NCBI GenBank assembly: GCA_945834535.1
Contig: CAMAHM010000001.1
Location: 19,260-83,259 of the forward strand
Origin: an uncultured Sutterella sp.
GTDB taxonomy: Bacteria; Pseudomonadota; Gammaproteobacteria; Burkholderiales; Burkholderiaceae_F
Direction of reading: 5' to 3'
Length of the DNA stretch: 64,000 nucleotides
The first letter of the stretch is position 1; each line of letters begins with the position of its first letter. Shown here in pieces: positions 9,229 through 20,672 of the stretch. The notes beneath the pieces were generated by a model. That model saw only the letters and a list, made by a program, of their open reading frames with translations. It was not told the DNA's origin and searched no databases. The position numbers were made by a program, and so were the translations under genes.

Positions 9229-9604
9229 GAGCAAAAAGAAACTTTCTCAAAAAATTAATAAAGAAGGCAAGTCGTCCGCACCGCTCTGCGGGGACGGCGC
9301 TTTACCGTCCGTACCGTGGCTGATTTCAACCAACGACGGCCTCAGTCTGCTCGTGCACGCTCAGCCCGGAGCCAAACGCGACAGCATCGTCGGAGAATAC
9401 AACGGAAGACTTAAGCTGAGCTTGAACGCACCGCCCGTGGACGGAAAGGCCAACGCCAAGCTCTGCAGTTTTCTGGCCGAGCGTCTGGGGATCCCCAAGA
9501 ATGCCGTACGGCTCGTTTCGGGGGAAACCAACCGCGCCAAGCGCTTCAGCATTTCAGGCATCGACGCTGCAGCAGCTCTGACGGCCCTGCGGCCCGATGC
9601 CTGA
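9227..9604 (+). CDS. DUF167 / YggU family protein
   Basis: A 125-aa protein whose last ~80 residues are a clear DUF167 domain ([59 protein letters not shown]). The family is small, widespread and of unknown function. The start is uncertain. The ATG used here adds a Lys/Ser-rich leader of about 30 residues that most family members lack, and its codon lies on the same CATG as the hemE start. A non-ATG start nearer the PWLISTNDG segment is possible. It converges on uspA with a 6-bp gap and no visible terminator between them. Confidence 0.82.
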   Translation: MSKKKLSQKINKEGKSSAPLCGDGALPSVPWLISTNDGLSLLVHAQPGAKRDSIVGEYNGRLKLSLNAPPVDGKANAKLCSFLAERLGIPKNAVRLVSGETNRAKRFSISGIDAAAALTALRPDA

Positions 9605-9610
9605 GACGGT

Positions 9611-10033
9611 TTAACGAATGACGAGCACGGGGCGGTCAATCTGCGCCAACACCTTCTGCGTTTCGGAACCGAGAAGCAGACTTCCCAAAGAACTGAGGCC
9701 GCGGCTGGCCATCACCACGAAACGCGCATCGTACCGGTGCGCCACCGCCAGAATGCCTTCGGCGGGCGAGGCACAGTGTTCGGCAACGAGCTGAACGGGC
9801 ACGCCTTCCCTTTTAGCGGCCTCTTGCACAAAGGCCAGACGCTCGCGCGTAGCAGCATCTTCATGTTCAAGCCCGTGAATGAGATTGGGCTTACCCATGA
9901 CCGAAGTCATGCCGACCAAAGGCAATCCCAATGCCTTGGCCAGACGCACGGCCGTCTCAACCCCTTTTTCCGAAAGGGCGCTGCCGTCAGTGCACACTTG
10001 AATGACATCCGTCAGCTGGTGAACTCCGTCCAT
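9611..10033 (-). CDS. Universal stress protein, UspA family
   Basis: A single-domain (140 aa) Usp protein, cytoplasmic, probably nucleotide binding. It shows the N-terminal VIQVCTDGSALSEKGVETAVRLAKALG strand-helix and near the C-terminus FVVMASRGLSSLGSLLLGSETQKVL, which fits the ATP-binding G-2x-G-9x-G(S/T) pattern. ATG at 10033 is preferred because GGGAG precedes it; an earlier ATG 13 codons upstream would add a leader with no support. It lies downstream of the atp operon in the same direction, with a parS-like site in between. Confidence 0.88.
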   Translation of the reverse strand: MDGVHQLTDVIQVCTDGSALSEKGVETAVRLAKALGLPLVGMTSVMGKPNLIHGLEHEDAATRERLAFVQEAAKREGVPVQLVAEHCASPAEGILAVAHRYDARFVVMASRGLSSLGSLLLGSETQKVLAQIDRPVLVIR

Positions 10034-10194
10034 AATCCAAATCTCCCGTATGGTGTCAACCGATTCGCACACGCCGTTCGTTCAAAGCTCTACAGAGGCG
10101 CGGGCTTTGATGGAATGCTAGCGCAACCTGCGTCGGGCGTGGGCTGGCTATGCGCTAAGAAAAACAAAAAGCGGCGCCGTCGACCACCGCGCAC

Positions 10195-10210
10195 CGTTCC
10201 ACGTGGAACA
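10195..10210. promoter_or_regulatory. parS-like palindrome (Pseudomonas-type)
   Basis: CGTTCCACGTGGAACA has a 14-bp perfect palindromic core, GTTCCACGTGGAAC, which is the form of parS known from Pseudomonas. It differs from the local consensus TGTTTCACGTGAAACA at the symmetric T/C positions. It sits in the uspA-atpC gap. Confidence 0.65.
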
Positions 10211-10255
10211 ATCGCAATGGTGTCGGACACCGCTTCTTGCGGATGATCACAAAGA

Positions 10256-10666
10256 TCAGTGGCGCAGACGACGAATAAACGCGAGCTGCGCGGACAAAGC
10301 CGCCATAGTGGCCTCGAGCTTGGCAATATCCATATTGCTCTGCGCCTTGGCACGGCTAAGCTTGGCTTCTTCAAGAGCCTGCTTGGCCTTGGCTTCGTCC
10401 AGATCCTTGCTGCGGATTGCCGTGTCGGCAAGCACCGTCACGCGATCGGGCTGAACTTCAAGGATCCCGCCGGCAACGAAGATGCTCTCTTCGGTCCCGT
10501 CTTCAGCCTGAATGCGCACGGCACCCGGGCGAATGCGGGTCAAAAGAGGCACGTGGCCGGGCAGAATGCCGAGCTCACCTTCCTGACCGGGGAGCGCGAT
10601 GAACTTCGCGCTGCCCGAGAAGATGCCCTCTTCTGCGCTGACAACGTCAACAAAAATCGTAGACAT
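10256..10666 (-). CDS. atpC: ATP synthase F1 epsilon subunit AtpC
   Basis: Rotor-stalk subunit of F1 that couples gamma to the c-ring and can inhibit ATP hydrolysis. At 136 aa it shows the usual two parts: an N-terminal beta sandwich ([53 protein letters not shown]) and a C-terminal helical hairpin. It is the last gene of the atp operon, separated from atpD by 96 bp that contain a short hairpin (10710-10735), so it may be translated at a different level. Confidence 0.97.
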   Translation of the reverse strand: MSTIFVDVVSAEEGIFSGSAKFIALPGQEGELGILPGHVPLLTRIRPGAVRIQAEDGTEESIFVAGGILEVQPDRVTVLADTAIRSKDLDEAKAKQALEEAKLSRAKAQSNMDIAKLEATMAALSAQLAFIRRLRH

Positions 10667-10762
10667 AAGTCGCTCCGTTTGGTCTAGTTTCGGTCAGATG
10701 GGCCCGCAGTGCGGAATTTCTTGCGGAACTCCGCATCGCAGGCACCAGTTGTCGGACCGAAA

Positions 10763-12190
<1,428 letters not shown>

Positions 12191-13075
12191 TTATGACACG
12201 GCGGCGGCACCACCGACGATTTCGGTGATTTCCTTCGTAATGCCGGCCTGACGGGTCTTGTTGTACGCAAGCTGCAGATCGCCAATGATCTTCTTGGCGT
12301 TGTCCGAAGCAGCCTTCATCGCCACCATACGGGCGGACTGTTCGGAAGCCATGTTTTCTGCAACCGCCGAATAAATCAAAGCTTCGACATAGCGCTTGAG
12401 CAGTTCGTCGAGCACGGTCTGCGCATCCGGTTCGTAGATGTAATCCCACGAGTAGGTGCGCGGCTTTTCTCCGAGACTGGCGAGCTTTTCGTCGGTGAGC
12501 GGAAGAATCTGCTCAAAGACCTGTTCCTGCTTCATCGCGTTAATGAAACGCGAGTAAGCGAGGTACACACGGTCGACCTTCCCCTGAGCATACGCGTCGA
12601 GCTGGACGCGGATGGCGCCCAACAGGCGCTCCAACTGGGGACGGTCGCCGAGCTGCACAACCTGGCTCACGAGTTCAAGTCCGGCGTGGCCGCAGAACGC
12701 AACGGCCTTGTTGCCGATTGCGGTGACCTGCATCTCCACACCTTCCTTGCGAAGTTCCTGAACCTTATGGAGAACAAGACGCTGAATGTTCGTATTCAGC
12801 GCACCCGCCAAACCCTTGTCGGTCGTTACCAGGATCAAAGCCTGCTTGCCGGTGGTTTTGGCGTGCTTGACGAGGAACGGATGAGCGTAGTCGGTGCGCG
12901 AAGCGGACAAGTGCGCAATGATGTTGCGAATCTTGTCGGCGTACGGACGAGCCGCGCGCATCCGGTCCTGTGCCTTGCGCATCTTCGAGGCCGCAACCAT
13001 TTCCATCGCCTTGGTGATCTTGCGCGTGTTTTGAACGCTCTTGATCTTTCCGCGAATTTCCTTTGTACTAGGCAT
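12191..13075 (-). CDS. atpG: ATP synthase F1 gamma subunit AtpG
   Basis: Central rotor shaft of F1, 294 aa. The N-terminal helix ([28 protein letters not shown]) and the C-terminal helix ([45 protein letters not shown]) that form the coiled-coil axle are both intact. The start follows GAGAGGA. It lies between atpA and atpD in the standard order. Confidence 0.98.
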   Translation of the reverse strand: MPSTKEIRGKIKSVQNTRKITKAMEMVAASKMRKAQDRMRAARPYADKIRNIIAHLSASRTDYAHPFLVKHAKTTGKQALILVTTDKGLAGALNTNIQRLVLHKVQELRKEGVEMQVTAIGNKAVAFCGHAGLELVSQVVQLGDRPQLERLLGAIRVQLDAYAQGKVDRVYLAYSRFINAMKQEQVFEQILPLTDEKLASLGEKPRTYSWDYIYEPDAQTVLDELLKRYVEALIYSAVAENMASEQSARMVAMKAASDNAKKIIGDLQLAYNKTRQAGITKEITEIVGGAAAVS

Positions 13076-13099
13076 GAGGTCCTCTCAGAGATAGCGCAA

Positions 13100-14641
13100 T
13101 TACCAAGCGCCGTTCTTCTTGAACTCTTCGATCGCAGCCTTCAAAGCGGCATTGTCTTCCTTGGACAATTCCTTCTTTTCTTCGATGCGATTGATCAGTT
13201 CGGCGTGATGCTGCTGCAGGTAATCGCGCATGGCGCGTTCACACTTGAGCGCTTCCTTGACGGCGACGTCGTCGAAGGCACCCATTTCAACAGCGAACAG
13301 CGTGATGGCTTCTTCCCAAACCTGAAGCGGCTGGTACTGGGGCTGCTTCATGAGTTCGGTCACGACGCGGCCGCGTTCGAGCTGCTTGCGGGTCGCTTCG
13401 TCCAGATCGCTGGCGAACTGGGCAAAAGCCGCGAGTTCACGGTACTGGGCCAGAGCCAGACGCACACCGCCGCCGAGCTTCTTGATGACCTTGGTCTGAG
13501 CGGCACCGCCCACACGGGACACCGAGATACCGGGGTTGATAGCGGGACGAACACCGGCGTTGAACAGGTCGGTTTCCAGGAAGATCTGGCCGTCGGTAAT
13601 CGAAATCACGTTGGTCGGAACGAAGGCGGTCACGTCACCGGCCTGCGTTTCAATAATCGGCAGAGCGGTCATCGAGCCGGTCTTACCCTTGACGGCACCC
13701 TTGGTGAAGCGTTCCACGTAGGCCGGGTTCACACGAGCAGCGCGCTCGAGCAGACGGCTGTGCAGGTAGAACACGTCGCCGGGGTAGGCTTCACGTCCGG
13801 GCGGACGACGCAGCAGCAGCGAAATCTGACGGTAGGCCCAGGCCTGCTTGGTCAGGTCATCGTACACGATCAGGCTGTCCTGACCGCGGTCACGGAAGTA
13901 TTCGCCCATGGTCGCACCGGCGTACGGAGCGATGTACTGCAGAGCGGCCGATTCAGAAGCCGTAGCAGCCACGATGATCGTGTAGTCCATGGCGCCGTGC
14001 TCTTCGAGCTGACGAACCACGTTGGCGATGGTCGAGGCCTTCTGACCGATGGCCACGTACACGCAGATGAGATCCTTGCCCTTCTGGTTGATAATCGTGT
14101 CGATCGCGATGGCGGTCTTACCGCACTGGCGGTCGCCAATGATCAGTTCGCGCTGACCGCGGCCGATCGGGATCATGGCGTCAACGGACTTCAGACCCGT
14201 CTGCACGGGCTGGCTCACGGACTGACGATCGATCACGCCCGGGGCCACCTTTTCGACCACGTCGTATTCTTCAGTCTGGATCGGGCCCTTGCCGTCAATG
14301 GGCTGGCCCAGAGCGTTGACCACACGACCGATCAGAGCGGGGCCGACCGGCACGGACAGAATGCGACCCGTCGTCTTGACGGTGTCGCCTTCGGTGATGT
14401 GTTCGTAGTTACCGAGAATAACCGCGCCCACGGAATCACGTTCCAGGTTGAGGGCGAGGCCGTAGGTATTGCCGGGGAATTCCAGCATTTCGCCCTGCAT
14501 CACGTCGTGGAGACCGTGCACACGGCAAATACCGTCGGTAACCGACACGACGGTACCTTGAGTACGGAGATCAGCGGAGACACCGAGGCCTTCGATTCGC
14601 TGCTTCAGCAGTTCGCTGATTTCACTGGGATTAAGTTGCAT
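13100..14641 (-). CDS. atpA: ATP synthase F1 alpha subunit AtpA
   Basis: Non-catalytic nucleotide-binding subunit of F1, 513 aa. Motifs: Walker [17 protein letters not shown] (~residue 168-183), [36 protein letters not shown], and the [20 protein letters not shown] segment. ATG at 14641 is the family start (MQLNPSEIS) with GGAG before it; an upstream in-frame ATG would lie inside atpH. It sits 16 bp from the atpH stop. Confidence 0.98.
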   Translation of the reverse strand: MQLNPSEISELLKQRIEGLGVSADLRTQGTVVSVTDGICRVHGLHDVMQGEMLEFPGNTYGLALNLERDSVGAVILGNYEHITEGDTVKTTGRILSVPVGPALIGRVVNALGQPIDGKGPIQTEEYDVVEKVAPGVIDRQSVSQPVQTGLKSVDAMIPIGRGQRELIIGDRQCGKTAIAIDTIINQKGKDLICVYVAIGQKASTIANVVRQLEEHGAMDYTIIVAATASESAALQYIAPYAGATMGEYFRDRGQDSLIVYDDLTKQAWAYRQISLLLRRPPGREAYPGDVFYLHSRLLERAARVNPAYVERFTKGAVKGKTGSMTALPIIETQAGDVTAFVPTNVISITDGQIFLETDLFNAGVRPAINPGISVSRVGGAAQTKVIKKLGGGVRLALAQYRELAAFAQFASDLDEATRKQLERGRVVTELMKQPQYQPLQVWEEAITLFAVEMGAFDDVAVKEALKCERAMRDYLQQHHAELINRIEEKKELSKEDNAALKAAIEEFKKNGAW

Positions 14642-14657
14642 TCTTGAGCTCCGAAAT

Positions 14658-15206
14658 TTATGCGGTGAGCGTTGCCTGCAGCTGCGCAAGGCGTGCACGA
14701 ACAGAACCGTCCAAAACCTGATCGCCGACGCGGATGCTCACGCCGCCGATCAGTTCCTTGTTGATCGAAACGATCGGGTTGAGCGTCACACCGGGGAACT
14801 TGTTCTTCAGGCTTTCGAGCAGTTGTTCGACATCCTTCTTGGTGAGCGCGTAGGCAGTCTCAATATAGGCGTCAGCAACGCCTTCGGATTCGTTTTTAAG
14901 TGCACGGAACTGAGCGGCGATCTCGGGCAAGACACAAAGACGACCGTTTTCGATGACTGTACGCAGCAGACCGTTCATTTCGGCAGGGACATCCTGACCG
15001 AGAGAACCGGCAAGCAGGTCAAACATCTGTTCATCGGTGACCTTGGGATCATTGACCAACTCGGCAACGCGTTCGTCGCGCGTCACCTCGCTGAGAGCAT
15101 CGAGGATGCTCTGCACTTCGCCAGCTTGCGCAGTGTGCTGACACTCCACTAAAGCCTTCCAAAGGCCGAGAGCGTAGGGACGTGCAATCGTCGAAAGTTC
15201 AGCCAT
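14658..15206 (-). CDS. atpH: ATP synthase delta subunit AtpH
   Basis: Peripheral-stalk subunit joining F1 to the b dimer, 182 aa. N-terminal six-helix domain begins [19 protein letters not shown], and the C-terminal part has the family ending [33 protein letters not shown]. The gap to atpF is 2 bp, so translation is probably coupled. Confidence 0.96.
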   Translation of the reverse strand: MAELSTIARPYALGLWKALVECQHTAQAGEVQSILDALSEVTRDERVAELVNDPKVTDEQMFDLLAGSLGQDVPAEMNGLLRTVIENGRLCVLPEIAAQFRALKNESEGVADAYIETAYALTKKDVEQLLESLKNKFPGVTLNPIVSINKELIGGVSIRVGDQVLDGSVRARLAQLQATLTA

Positions 15207-15208
15207 GA

Positions 15209-15679
15209 TTAGAGCTTCGCCTTAAGTTGTTCAAGCAGCTTGATGTGGGCAGCCTTGTCCACTTCACGCGCCAGAATCTGCTGAGCGCCGGCAACCGCAA
15301 GAGCGGCCACTTCGTCGCGCAGCTGTTCGCGGGCACGCTGCATTTCCTGAGCCGCTTCAGCCTTGGCGTTGGCAATGATGCGGTCGGCTTCGATCTGAGC
15401 CTGCTCCTTGGCATTCTCAACGATCGTGGCACCGCGCTTTTCGCCATCAGCAACGATCGTCGTGGCGCGGGCGCGAGCCTCGGCCTCGATTTCCTTGCCC
15501 TTGGCCTGAGCTTCGGCCAGAGCTTCGTTGCTCTTGTCGGCAGCGGCAAGACCTTCAGCGATCTTGTTTTGGCGTTCTTCGATCGCTTTGATCAAAGGCG
15601 GCCAGATGTACTTCATCGTGATGAAGCATCCGATGAAGAACACCACCATCTGTACAAACAGTGAGGCATTAATGTTCAT
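15209..15679 (-). CDS. atpF: ATP synthase F0 b subunit AtpF
   Basis: Membrane-anchored stator stalk, 156 aa. One N-terminal membrane helix ([21 protein letters not shown]) is followed by a long charged, Ala/Glu-rich coiled coil that dimerises. ATG at 15679 is preferred over a TTG two codons upstream. It is preceded by a stable hairpin between atpE and atpF. Confidence 0.97.
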   Translation of the reverse strand: MNINASLFVQMVVFFIGCFITMKYIWPPLIKAIEERQNKIAEGLAAADKSNEALAEAQAKGKEIEAEARARATTIVADGEKRGATIVENAKEQAQIEADRIIANAKAEAAQEMQRAREQLRDEVAALAVAGAQQILAREVDKAAHIKLLEQLKAKL

Positions 15680-15705
15680 TATCAACCCCGTCCATATCGA
15701 CCCCA

Positions 15706-15728
15706 GGAGCGTCGCAACGCGACCCTCC
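15706..15728. repeat. Hairpin in the atpE-atpF gap
   Basis: A 10-bp stem with one mismatch (15706-15715 with 15719-15728) and a 3-nt loop, no T run. Its position just after the c-subunit gene suggests a mRNA 3'-end stabiliser that could raise the yield of subunit c relative to downstream subunits; that role is inference. Confidence 0.5.
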
Positions 15729-15794
15729 GGGACTCGATAGCGTCAATAAAAATAAGACGTGTTACCAATTGCTGGCAATTAAATGCGCAAGCAA

Positions 15795-16082
<288 letters not shown>

Positions 16083-16113
16083 TTAAAGCGAAAGGAAGGA
16101 AAAATTCGAACCG

Positions 16114-16944
16114 TTAGTGTCCTTCATGAGCCTGACCAAGGTAGACCAGGGTCAGCATCATCATAATGAACGCCTGCAACAGCACGATAAGAATGTGGAA
16201 CAGCCACCAGCACAGGCCGGCCACGACATGCCCGATCGCGCTTGCCGAGCCGCCGAACACGCCGAAGGACAGTGCATAGCCGCCAAGAAGAGCAATCAGG
16301 AAGAAGACGAGTTCACCTGCGTACATGTTACCGAACAGTCGCATACCCAAGCTCACGGTCTTGGCAACGTATTCGACGATGTTCAGGGCAAAGTTGCAGG
16401 GCCACAGCAGCGGATGGCTGCCGAAGGGAGCAGAAAAGAGTTCATGCACAAAGCCGCCGGCACCCTTGACCTTGAGGCCGTAGTAGATGCACAGCACGAG
16501 CACGCTCACGGAAATGCCGAGCGTACCGTTAAGGTCGGCCGTGGGCAGCGGACGCAGATAGTGAACGCCGAAGAAGCTGGCAATCCAGGGCAGGAGATCG
16601 ACGGGGATAAGGTCGATCGCGTTCATGAGCACAACCCAGACGAAAACCGTCAGAGCGGCAGGGGCGATGAAGGTACGGTCGCCGTGAACAATCGACTTGG
16701 ACTGTTCTTCGACCATATCGACGAGCATTTCCACGGCGCACTGCCACTTGCCGGGCACGCCGCTCGTCGCCTTGTGGGCACCGCGCCAGAGCAGGAACAA
16801 GCCCAGCACCAGCATCAGAATCGAAAAAATGAGCGTATCGTAGTTGATCACCGAGAAATCGATGATCGACTGCATCTTCCCCGAAGCATTGTGCTGCAGG
16901 TGATGAAGCATGTAGCCGGTGGGGCCGAGATCGCCAGTAGCCAT
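16114..16944 (-). CDS. atpB: ATP synthase F0 a subunit AtpB
   Basis: Membrane stator subunit with the proton half-channels, 276 aa and about five to six helices. The essential Arg is in SLGMRLFGNMYAGELVF (~residue 205-221), and the last helix ends LLQAFIMMMLTLVYLGQA. An AAAGGATAGGGT site precedes the ATG. It lies between atpI and atpE. Confidence 0.97.
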   Translation of the reverse strand: MATGDLGPTGYMLHHLQHNASGKMQSIIDFSVINYDTLIFSILMLVLGLFLLWRGAHKATSGVPGKWQCAVEMLVDMVEEQSKSIVHGDRTFIAPAALTVFVWVVLMNAIDLIPVDLLPWIASFFGVHYLRPLPTADLNGTLGISVSVLVLCIYYGLKVKGAGGFVHELFSAPFGSHPLLWPCNFALNIVEYVAKTVSLGMRLFGNMYAGELVFFLIALLGGYALSFGVFGGSASAIGHVVAGLCWWLFHILIVLLQAFIMMMLTLVYLGQAHEGH

Positions 16945-16972
16945 ACCCTATCCTTTGGATATCGTTTCAAGT

Positions 16973-17329
16973 TTAGTGTTTCGTGATGATCAGCGCGAAC
17001 TGTCCGGCCACTGCGGCAATGATGCCGGCAAGCATGGCAGGCCAGTTGAGCCCATCAAAGAACTTAGCCACCAGCACAAACAGTGTGCAGATGGCGAGCA
17101 TCTTTAGAAGCTCTCCGACAATGACAGCCGTCGGCCGCAACGTCCGGCGCGCTTTGAGCGCCAAAAGCAGCTTAAGTGCCAGCAGAGAGTTGGGGACACA
17201 CACGCAAAATCCGCCGGCCAGGGCCGACAACCCGGCCAACCAGCCCGCGAAAACGCCGATCAGTAAACTGATCAAACAGACAAGCGTGTACTGCCAGACG
17301 ACGACACGTTTCAACTCTTCCTGATTCAT
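16973..17329 (-). CDS. atpI: ATP synthase assembly protein AtpI
   Basis: A 118-aa membrane protein with four predicted helices at the head of the atp operon. Known members help c-ring assembly or Mg2+ supply but are not part of the final enzyme. The segment WLAGLSALAGGFCVCVPNSLLALKLL matches the family. No clear ribosome site precedes the ATG. Weakly conserved at the residue level; position in the operon is the main support. Confidence 0.85.
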   Translation of the reverse strand: MNQEELKRVVVWQYTLVCLISLLIGVFAGWLAGLSALAGGFCVCVPNSLLALKLLLALKARRTLRPTAVIVGELLKMLAICTLFVLVAKFFDGLNWPAMLAGIIAAVAGQFALIITKH

Positions 17330-17420
17330 ATCGCAGTCTGCTACCCCTTAAACAGCGCTATTTTACGGGGGATCACACCTTTTAACAACTAGACACGTAC
17401 TGCAATGGTACTACTTATTA

Positions 17421-17451
17421 GGGGGTATTATCCGTTTTTTTGAGTACCCCC
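17421..17451. repeat. Hairpin between parB and atpI
   Basis: GGGGGTA (17421-17427) pairs with TACCCCC (17445-17451) around a 17-nt loop holding a T run. It lies in the 166-bp gap after parB and before the atp operon, in the place expected for the parB terminator and the atp promoter. There is no T run after the stem on the minus strand, so its role is unclear. Confidence 0.4.
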
Positions 17452-17495
17452 TTCGTGTTTTTATTGTTTAAGCGCCGACAGCCTACCGCTGACGA

Positions 17496-18434
17496 TCAGT
17501 TTGCAGAGTCCGGAGCCAGTTTGGCAATGAGCGCATCCAAATCGTCGAGATCCGAAAAATCAATCAGAATCTGGCCCTTGCCTTTTTTACCGTAAACCAC
17601 GCGCACGGGAGCACCGATCGACTCAGAGAGTCTGTCGTTCAGAATCTGATCGTCTCGGCTCACTGCCTGCTCCTTTTTCTTACCCTTTTTGGCCTTGGGA
17701 GCTTCGAGCATCGTCTTCACAAGCATTTCGGCCTCACGTACCGACAGCTTTTTGGCGACGATCTCGTTGGCAGCAATCACCTGATCTGCGCCGGCAAGGG
17801 GCAGCAGAGCGCGCGCATGCCCCATGTCGATATCTCCCTTAATGAGCATCTGCTGAACGGCGCTCGACAGATTAAGTAATCGCAGCAAGTTGCTCGTTGC
17901 CGAGCGGCTGCGTCCGATGGCATCGGCAGCTTCTTCGTGCGTATAGCCGAACTCATCGATCAGCCGTTTCACCCCGAGCGCCTCTTCCATGGCATTCAAA
18001 TCCTCACGCTGCATGTTCTCGATAAGAGCCATGGCGAGGGCATTTTTGTCATCGATGCGACGAACAATGGCCGGAATCGTCTTTTTTCCGGCGAGCTTGG
18101 AAGCGCGGAAGCGGCGTTCGCCGGCGATGATTTCATACTTACCGTTATCGAGCGCGCGCACGATGATCGGACTGATCACCCCCTGCACTTTGATTGATTC
18201 ACTGAGCTCCAGAAGTTTTTCCTGCTCGATGAGCGTGCGGGGCTGATACCTGCCGGCCTTAAGCATGCCGATATCAAGTTCGACAACACGCTCGCCGATC
18301 TCCTTGTCCTCCACAGCCGGAGCTTCAGCTTTGCTTTCTACCGTCGCGACAGCAGGAATGTCTTCACCGATCAGACTGCTCAAACCACGGCCCAGACCGC
18401 GCTGCCTTTTACCCGAACTTTTCGTGACTGCCAT
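17496..18434 (-). CDS. parB: Chromosome partitioning protein ParB (CTP-dependent clamp, parS binding)
   Basis: Binds parS and spreads along DNA as a CTP-gated clamp. 312 aa. N-terminal GLGRGLSSLIG, then box I/II elements RYQPRT, GVISPIIVR and GERRFRASKLAG (CTP-binding/clamp region), the helix-turn-helix GYTHEEAADAIGRSRSATSNLLRLL (~residue 165-190), and a C-terminal dimerisation domain after a Lys-rich linker. AAGGAG precedes the ATG. The gap to parA is 5 bp, so the two form one operon. Its targets are the parS sites 4-6 kb to the right. Confidence 0.97.
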   Translation of the reverse strand: MAVTKSSGKRQRGLGRGLSSLIGEDIPAVATVESKAEAPAVEDKEIGERVVELDIGMLKAGRYQPRTLIEQEKLLELSESIKVQGVISPIIVRALDNGKYEIIAGERRFRASKLAGKKTIPAIVRRIDDKNALAMALIENMQREDLNAMEEALGVKRLIDEFGYTHEEAADAIGRSRSATSNLLRLLNLSSAVQQMLIKGDIDMGHARALLPLAGADQVIAANEIVAKKLSVREAEMLVKTMLEAPKAKKGKKKEQAVSRDDQILNDRLSESIGAPVRVVYGKKGKGQILIDFSDLDDLDALIAKLAPDSAN

Positions 18435-18439
18435 TACTC

Positions 18440-19225
18440 TTACTCCTTATCACTGAAATCCTGCTTGACGCGGGCAAGAAGCTCGCGCCCGAAAGCGACA
18501 TAGGCCTTGGCCCCGCGACTCGACTTGTCGTACACAATTCCGGGTTCTCCGTAGCTCGGAGCCTCTGCTAGTCGCACATTGCGCGGAATCACGGTGTCGA
18601 ACACTCTGTCCCCGAAGGTCTGTTTCAACTGCTCACTCACCTGCTGCTGCAAGGTAATGCGGCCGTCGTACATCACTCGCAGCAGTCCGATTGCCGTAAG
18701 CTGGGGATTTTTGTTATGACGCACTCGCTTCACGGTATTAACAAGGTCACTCAAGCCTTCCAGAGCAAAGTATTCGCACTGCATCGGAATAATGACGCCC
18801 TGAGCGCAGCACAAGGCATTCACCGTAATCATTGTGAGTGACGGGGGACAGTCAATCAGAATAAAGTCGTACTTGTCCGCCACAGCCTCCAGCACCTCCT
18901 TGAGACGCTGATCGGGGTTTTTGAAATTCATCAAATCAATTTCAGCCGCAGCCAGCTCCCGATTGGCGGGCAGCACGTCGTAGCCGCCGACGTCGCTTTT
19001 GACAACCACATCGTCCAAATCGGCTTTCCCGATCAAGACTTCATAGACCGTATTGCTGCACTCGGTCTTTTCAATCCCCGACCCCATGGTTGCGTTGCCC
19101 TGGGGATCGAGATCCACAAGCAAAACCTTCTGACGCCTGCGGGCAAGACTCGCCGCCGTATTTACAGCAGTCGTGGTCTTGCCGACGCCACCCTTTTGAT
19201 TGGCCACACAATAGATATAAGCCAT
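18440..19225 (-). CDS. parA: Chromosome partitioning ATPase ParA (Soj)
   Basis: A MinD/ParA-type ATPase that moves ParB-parS complexes over the nucleoid. 261 aa. The deviant Walker A is NQKGGVGKTTTAVNTAASLA (residues ~9-28), Walker A' LLVDLDPQGNATMG, Walker B FILIDCPPSLTMITVNAL. The start may be ATG at 19225 or GTG one codon earlier; GGGAG fits both. It is co-transcribed with parB. Confidence 0.97.
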   Translation of the reverse strand: MAYIYCVANQKGGVGKTTTAVNTAASLARRRQKVLLVDLDPQGNATMGSGIEKTECSNTVYEVLIGKADLDDVVVKSDVGGYDVLPANRELAAAEIDLMNFKNPDQRLKEVLEAVADKYDFILIDCPPSLTMITVNALCCAQGVIIPMQCEYFALEGLSDLVNTVKRVRHNKNPQLTAIGLLRVMYDGRITLQQQVSEQLKQTFGDRVFDTVIPRNVRLAEAPSYGEPGIVYDKSSRGAKAYVAFGRELLARVKQDFSDKE

Positions 19226-19294
19226 CACACATTCTCCCGATTACAAAATTTTGAAAACCTTGCTCCAGCACTCACTGCTGCTCGATTTAACCTG

Positions 19295-19957
19295 CTACGA
19301 AACGGATGCCGGCAACTGTGCCCACAAATGAGAAAAGCCCATCCAGAACGTTGCGACACCAATACAAATAAGAATGAAGGCAAAGATTCGCGCGATGGCA
19401 TCAGAACCGGCCACACCGACTGCACGCGTCACGCGATCACTGAACCGATAGCAGAACCACACCAAGGCAGCGCTGAGGATGATGCCCAAAATAGCTCCGG
19501 CCATATCTCCCCAACTGCGCATCGGATTGGCACCAAACGCAACTGCCACCGAAATCGACCCCGGACCGGTCGTCAACGGAAGCGTACAGGGATAAAAGGC
19601 CATGGACGCCAACGCACGGGCGCTTTTAGGTTTCGGGTCCTCACCTTCATCCGTTGACGGCGCATTCAGAGTCTGCCAACCGGCAGAAAACAGGACGATC
19701 CCGCCCGCCACTCTAAGAATATCGATGGAAATGCCGAAGAAGCTCAAAATCAGACTCCCGGCATAGAAACTGACAAACAACACAATCGCCGAGTACAACC
19801 CGATTCGATTGGCCATACGTGCTCGCATCTTGGTATCGACGCCATTGGTCAGCGTCACAAAAAACATTGCACCGCCGAAGGGATTCAACACCGGAACCAA
19901 CGAAGCAAAGATCAGCAGCGTCATCGAATACAGGTGCTCAAGTTGTATCTCAAACAT
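19295..19957 (-). CDS. MarC family membrane protein
   Basis: A 220-aa inner-membrane protein with about six helices. Family features are FASLVPVLNPFGGAMFFVTLT near the N-terminus, GGIVLFSAGWQTL, YPCTLPLTTGPGSISVAVAFGA (~residue 124-145) and a last helix pair. The family's function is unknown; an earlier link to multiple antibiotic resistance is not generally supported. It separates parA from rsmG, which are adjacent in many bacteria. Confidence 0.88.
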   Translation of the reverse strand: MFEIQLEHLYSMTLLIFASLVPVLNPFGGAMFFVTLTNGVDTKMRARMANRIGLYSAIVLFVSFYAGSLILSFFGISIDILRVAGGIVLFSAGWQTLNAPSTDEGEDPKPKSARALASMAFYPCTLPLTTGPGSISVAVAFGANPMRSWGDMAGAILGIILSAALVWFCYRFSDRVTRAVGVAGSDAIARIFAFILICIGVATFWMGFSHLWAQLPASVS

Positions 19958-20024
19958 AGAACCTCTTTAACTTTCGAAAACGTGGTTTTGTTAAATTAAA
20001 TTTAAATATGAATTTGTATTATTT

Positions 20025-20672
20025 TTAAACTTGTTTTAAAACAACAAGATGTCTTTCGTACTTGCCGTCCAAAAGATCGAGCGAAAGGACCTTTTCAACC
20101 ACAACATCCTTAGGCAGTGCCGCCAATTCTTCCTCCGGGTACTTGCCCTTCATCGCCAACCACCGCCCCTGAGGTTTAAGCATGTGCCTTGTCCAGGAAA
20201 CCATATCGACCAGCGAGGCAAATGCACGGCTCGTGATGACGTCCACCGGGGCCTCATTGAGTTTTTCAATCCTAGAATGTTCAGCCCGCGCATTTTTCAA
20301 ACGACAAACGACTGCGCACTGACGCAAAAATACGATCTTCTTTTGGACAGCATCCACCATGGTGATTTGAAGATCCGGCCGCATGATTGCAAGCGGTATT
20401 GCCGGGAGACCTCCGCCACTGCCCACATCAAGCACAGTTTGTGCACCGGGAACAAGCTCATCAAAGTGCTGAACCAATGTTAATGAGTCAATCAGATGCA
20501 GATTGATCACATCTTCCGGGCTATTCAGGCTCGTCAGGTTGTAGCTTTTGTTCCATTTCAGAAGAAGTTCCGCGAATTTCGCCAGAGAAATTGAATTTTC
20601 TTCTGTAATATCAATACTTAAGCGATTTTTGACAGCTTGACGTATTTGAATGGGATCAAATTGATTAATCAC
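20025..20672 (-). CDS. rsmG: 16S rRNA (guanine527-N7)-methyltransferase RsmG
   Basis: Methylates G527 of 16S rRNA with SAM. 215 aa. It shows [25 protein letters not shown] motif [17 protein letters not shown] (~residue 78-94), and [14 protein letters not shown]. Its start overlaps the mnmG end by 8 bp, so the two are translationally coupled, the common arrangement for this pair. Base composition is AT-richer than the atp operon. Confidence 0.96.
   Translation of the reverse strand: MINQFDPIQIRQAVKNRLSIDITEENSISLAKFAELLLKWNKSYNLTSLNSPEDVINLHLIDSLTLVQHFDELVPGAQTVLDVGSGGGLPAIPLAIMRPDLQITMVDAVQKKIVFLRQCAVVCRLKNARAEHSRIEKLNEAPVDVITSRAFASLVDMVSWTRHMLKPQGRWLAMKGKYPEEELAALPKDVVVEKVLSLDLLDGKYERHLVVLKQV

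Noticed and set aside
12686-14647. A 653-codon open frame antisense to atpA/atpG
   Set aside because: Shadow of highly expressed genes; no motif, signal or ribosome site.
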